A stretch of DNA of 38,052 nucleotides from Sphingomonadales bacterium. GTDB taxonomy: Bacteria; Pseudomonadota; Alphaproteobacteria; Sphingomonadales; Sphingomonadaceae. Under the pieces are notes generated by a model. It made no database searches and was not told the DNA's origin. It worked only from the letters and a program-made list of their open reading frames with translations. How positions within the stretch are numbered: the stretch's first letter is position 1; each line of letters begins with the position of its first letter. The translations under genes and the position numbers were made by a program. The DNA is taken from positions 1 to 38,052 of the forward strand of contig JAGXTB010000215.1 of NCBI GenBank assembly GCA_018334165.1, given 5' to 3'. This document shows positions 37,174 to 38,052 of the stretch, in pieces.

Positions 37174-37494
37174 CCAAAAGGCCCAACGGGCGCAAGAGGG
37201 TAAATGTGTTGTTCACCGTCGCGAGGGGCTCCGGACTCGCCCCGGACTCATGCCGCGTTGCAGCGACGCGCGGGAAAAGCGTCACTGGTGCGGCGCGCAA
37301 GAGTCAAAATTAAAAATGAAAATATTTTTCTCCACGCCAAACCGCTCCGGCGCGTTGACACAGATAGAATCGAGCGGCGCAATCTTGTTGCTTTTCGAGG
37401 CCAGTTCCGGACATGCAGTGCACCCGGCTATCGGACTTGAAATCGCAGCATGGTGTATTAGAATGACAAAACACCAACGCGGAGTATCCCTGAC

Positions 37495-37746
37495 ATGTTC
37501 AACCTGATCGGTGCCGTCTTTTCCGGCCTGTTCATCGGCGCGCTGGCGCGGTTCTTCTATCCCGGCGCGGTCGATATGGGCTGGGGCATGACGATCCTGC
37601 TGGGGATCGGCGGATCGCTGCTGGCGGGGTTCGTCGGCAACGGCTTCAGTTTTGGCGAAGGCTTCAACCGCGCAGGGTGCTTCTCCTCGGTGCTGGGCGC
37701 GGCGCTGCTGATCTTTATCGGCCGGCAGATGGGCTGGCATTTCTAG
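37495..37746 (+). CDS. GlsB/YeaQ/YmgE-like small membrane protein
   Basis: 83 aa: LIGAVFSGLFIGALARFFYPG...GMTILLGIGGSLLAGFVG...LGAALLIFIGR. Confidence 0.75.
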   Translation: MFNLIGAVFSGLFIGALARFFYPGAVDMGWGMTILLGIGGSLLAGFVGNGFSFGEGFNRAGCFSSVLGAALLIFIGRQMGWHF

Positions 37747-37749
37747 AGA

Positions 37750-38052
37750 ATGACCGACCAGCCGCCCAGGACCACGATTTTCGAGTACATGTCGGGCCTG
37801 GCACGCCAACTGGGCGCGATCAACCTGGGGCAGGGCTTTCCCGAAATGGAAGAGCCGGGCGAATTGATCGGCGCCGCCCAGCGCGCCCTGGGCACCCGCT
37901 CCAACCAGTATCCGCCGATGCGCGGCCTGCCCGAACTGCGGGGCGCAGTGCGGGATTACTATTCCCGCACCCAGGGCCTCGAACTGGCAGACGAAAGCGT
38001 GGTGGTCACCTCGGGCGGGACCGAAGCCCTGGCCGCCAGCCTGCTCGCGCTG
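37750..38052 (+). CDS. Class I/II pyridoxal-phosphate aminotransferase (partial, runs off the window)
   Basis: MTDQPPRTTIFEYMSGLARQLGAINLGQGFPEMEEP...NQYPPMRGLPELRGAVRDYY...VVVTSGGTEALAASLLAL. Confidence 0.9.
   Translation, partial: MTDQPPRTTIFEYMSGLARQLGAINLGQGFPEMEEPGELIGAAQRALGTRSNQYPPMRGLPELRGAVRDYYSRTQGLELADESVVVTSGGTEALAASLLAL

Noticed and set aside
1-38052. CRISPR arrays, rRNA genes, integrase/transposase genes
   Set aside because: No regularly spaced repeats, rRNA signatures, or recombinase motifs were seen in the sequence or ORF translations.

Overview
This 38 kb window looks like GC-rich alphaproteobacterial (sphingomonad-like) chromosome. Mostly ordinary core and metabolic genes: a CYP153-type P450, exported MsrB, a GT-C/GtrA/FAD-oxidoreductase group, PilZ protein, tRNA-Leu(UAA), IHF-beta, a GntR regulator, POT peptide transporter, paired amidohydrolases, NnrU, an exopolysaccharide cluster (GT4, WcaF-like acetyltransferase, BY-kinase/Wzc, Wza/GumB, polyprenyl glycosylphosphotransferase), holA, lptE, leuS, DUF3576, nrdB, nrdA, a YeaQ-like protein and a partial aminotransferase. 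Two A/T-richer accessory segments stand out. (1) ~30.0-32.16 kb holds a tightly packed three-gene cassette directly downstream of nrdB: MT-A70 adenine methyltransferase, an uncharacterised 361-aa protein, and a VapC-like PIN nuclease. It is the best candidate for an undescribed defence or toxin-antitoxin-like system. (2) ~19.1-21.3 kb sits inside the EPS cluster and encodes a LuxR-HTH protein with a C-terminal TM helix, a 109-aa protein, a 147-aa membrane protein and a winged-helix regulator, with a lux-box-like dyad upstream. Other notable signals: a 413-bp insertion at the nrdA 3' end flanked by a perfect 21-bp direct repeat and encoding a two-repeat small protein; a metal-ligand-less amidohydrolase paralogue; a dispersed ~125-bp intergenic repeat in two copies with different hairpins at the same position; a ~195-bp terminal-inverted-repeat element beside the cassette; and a possible 1-nt frameshift in the signal peptide of the Wza-like lipoprotein. 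All calls are by eye from sequence and translations; no searches were run.
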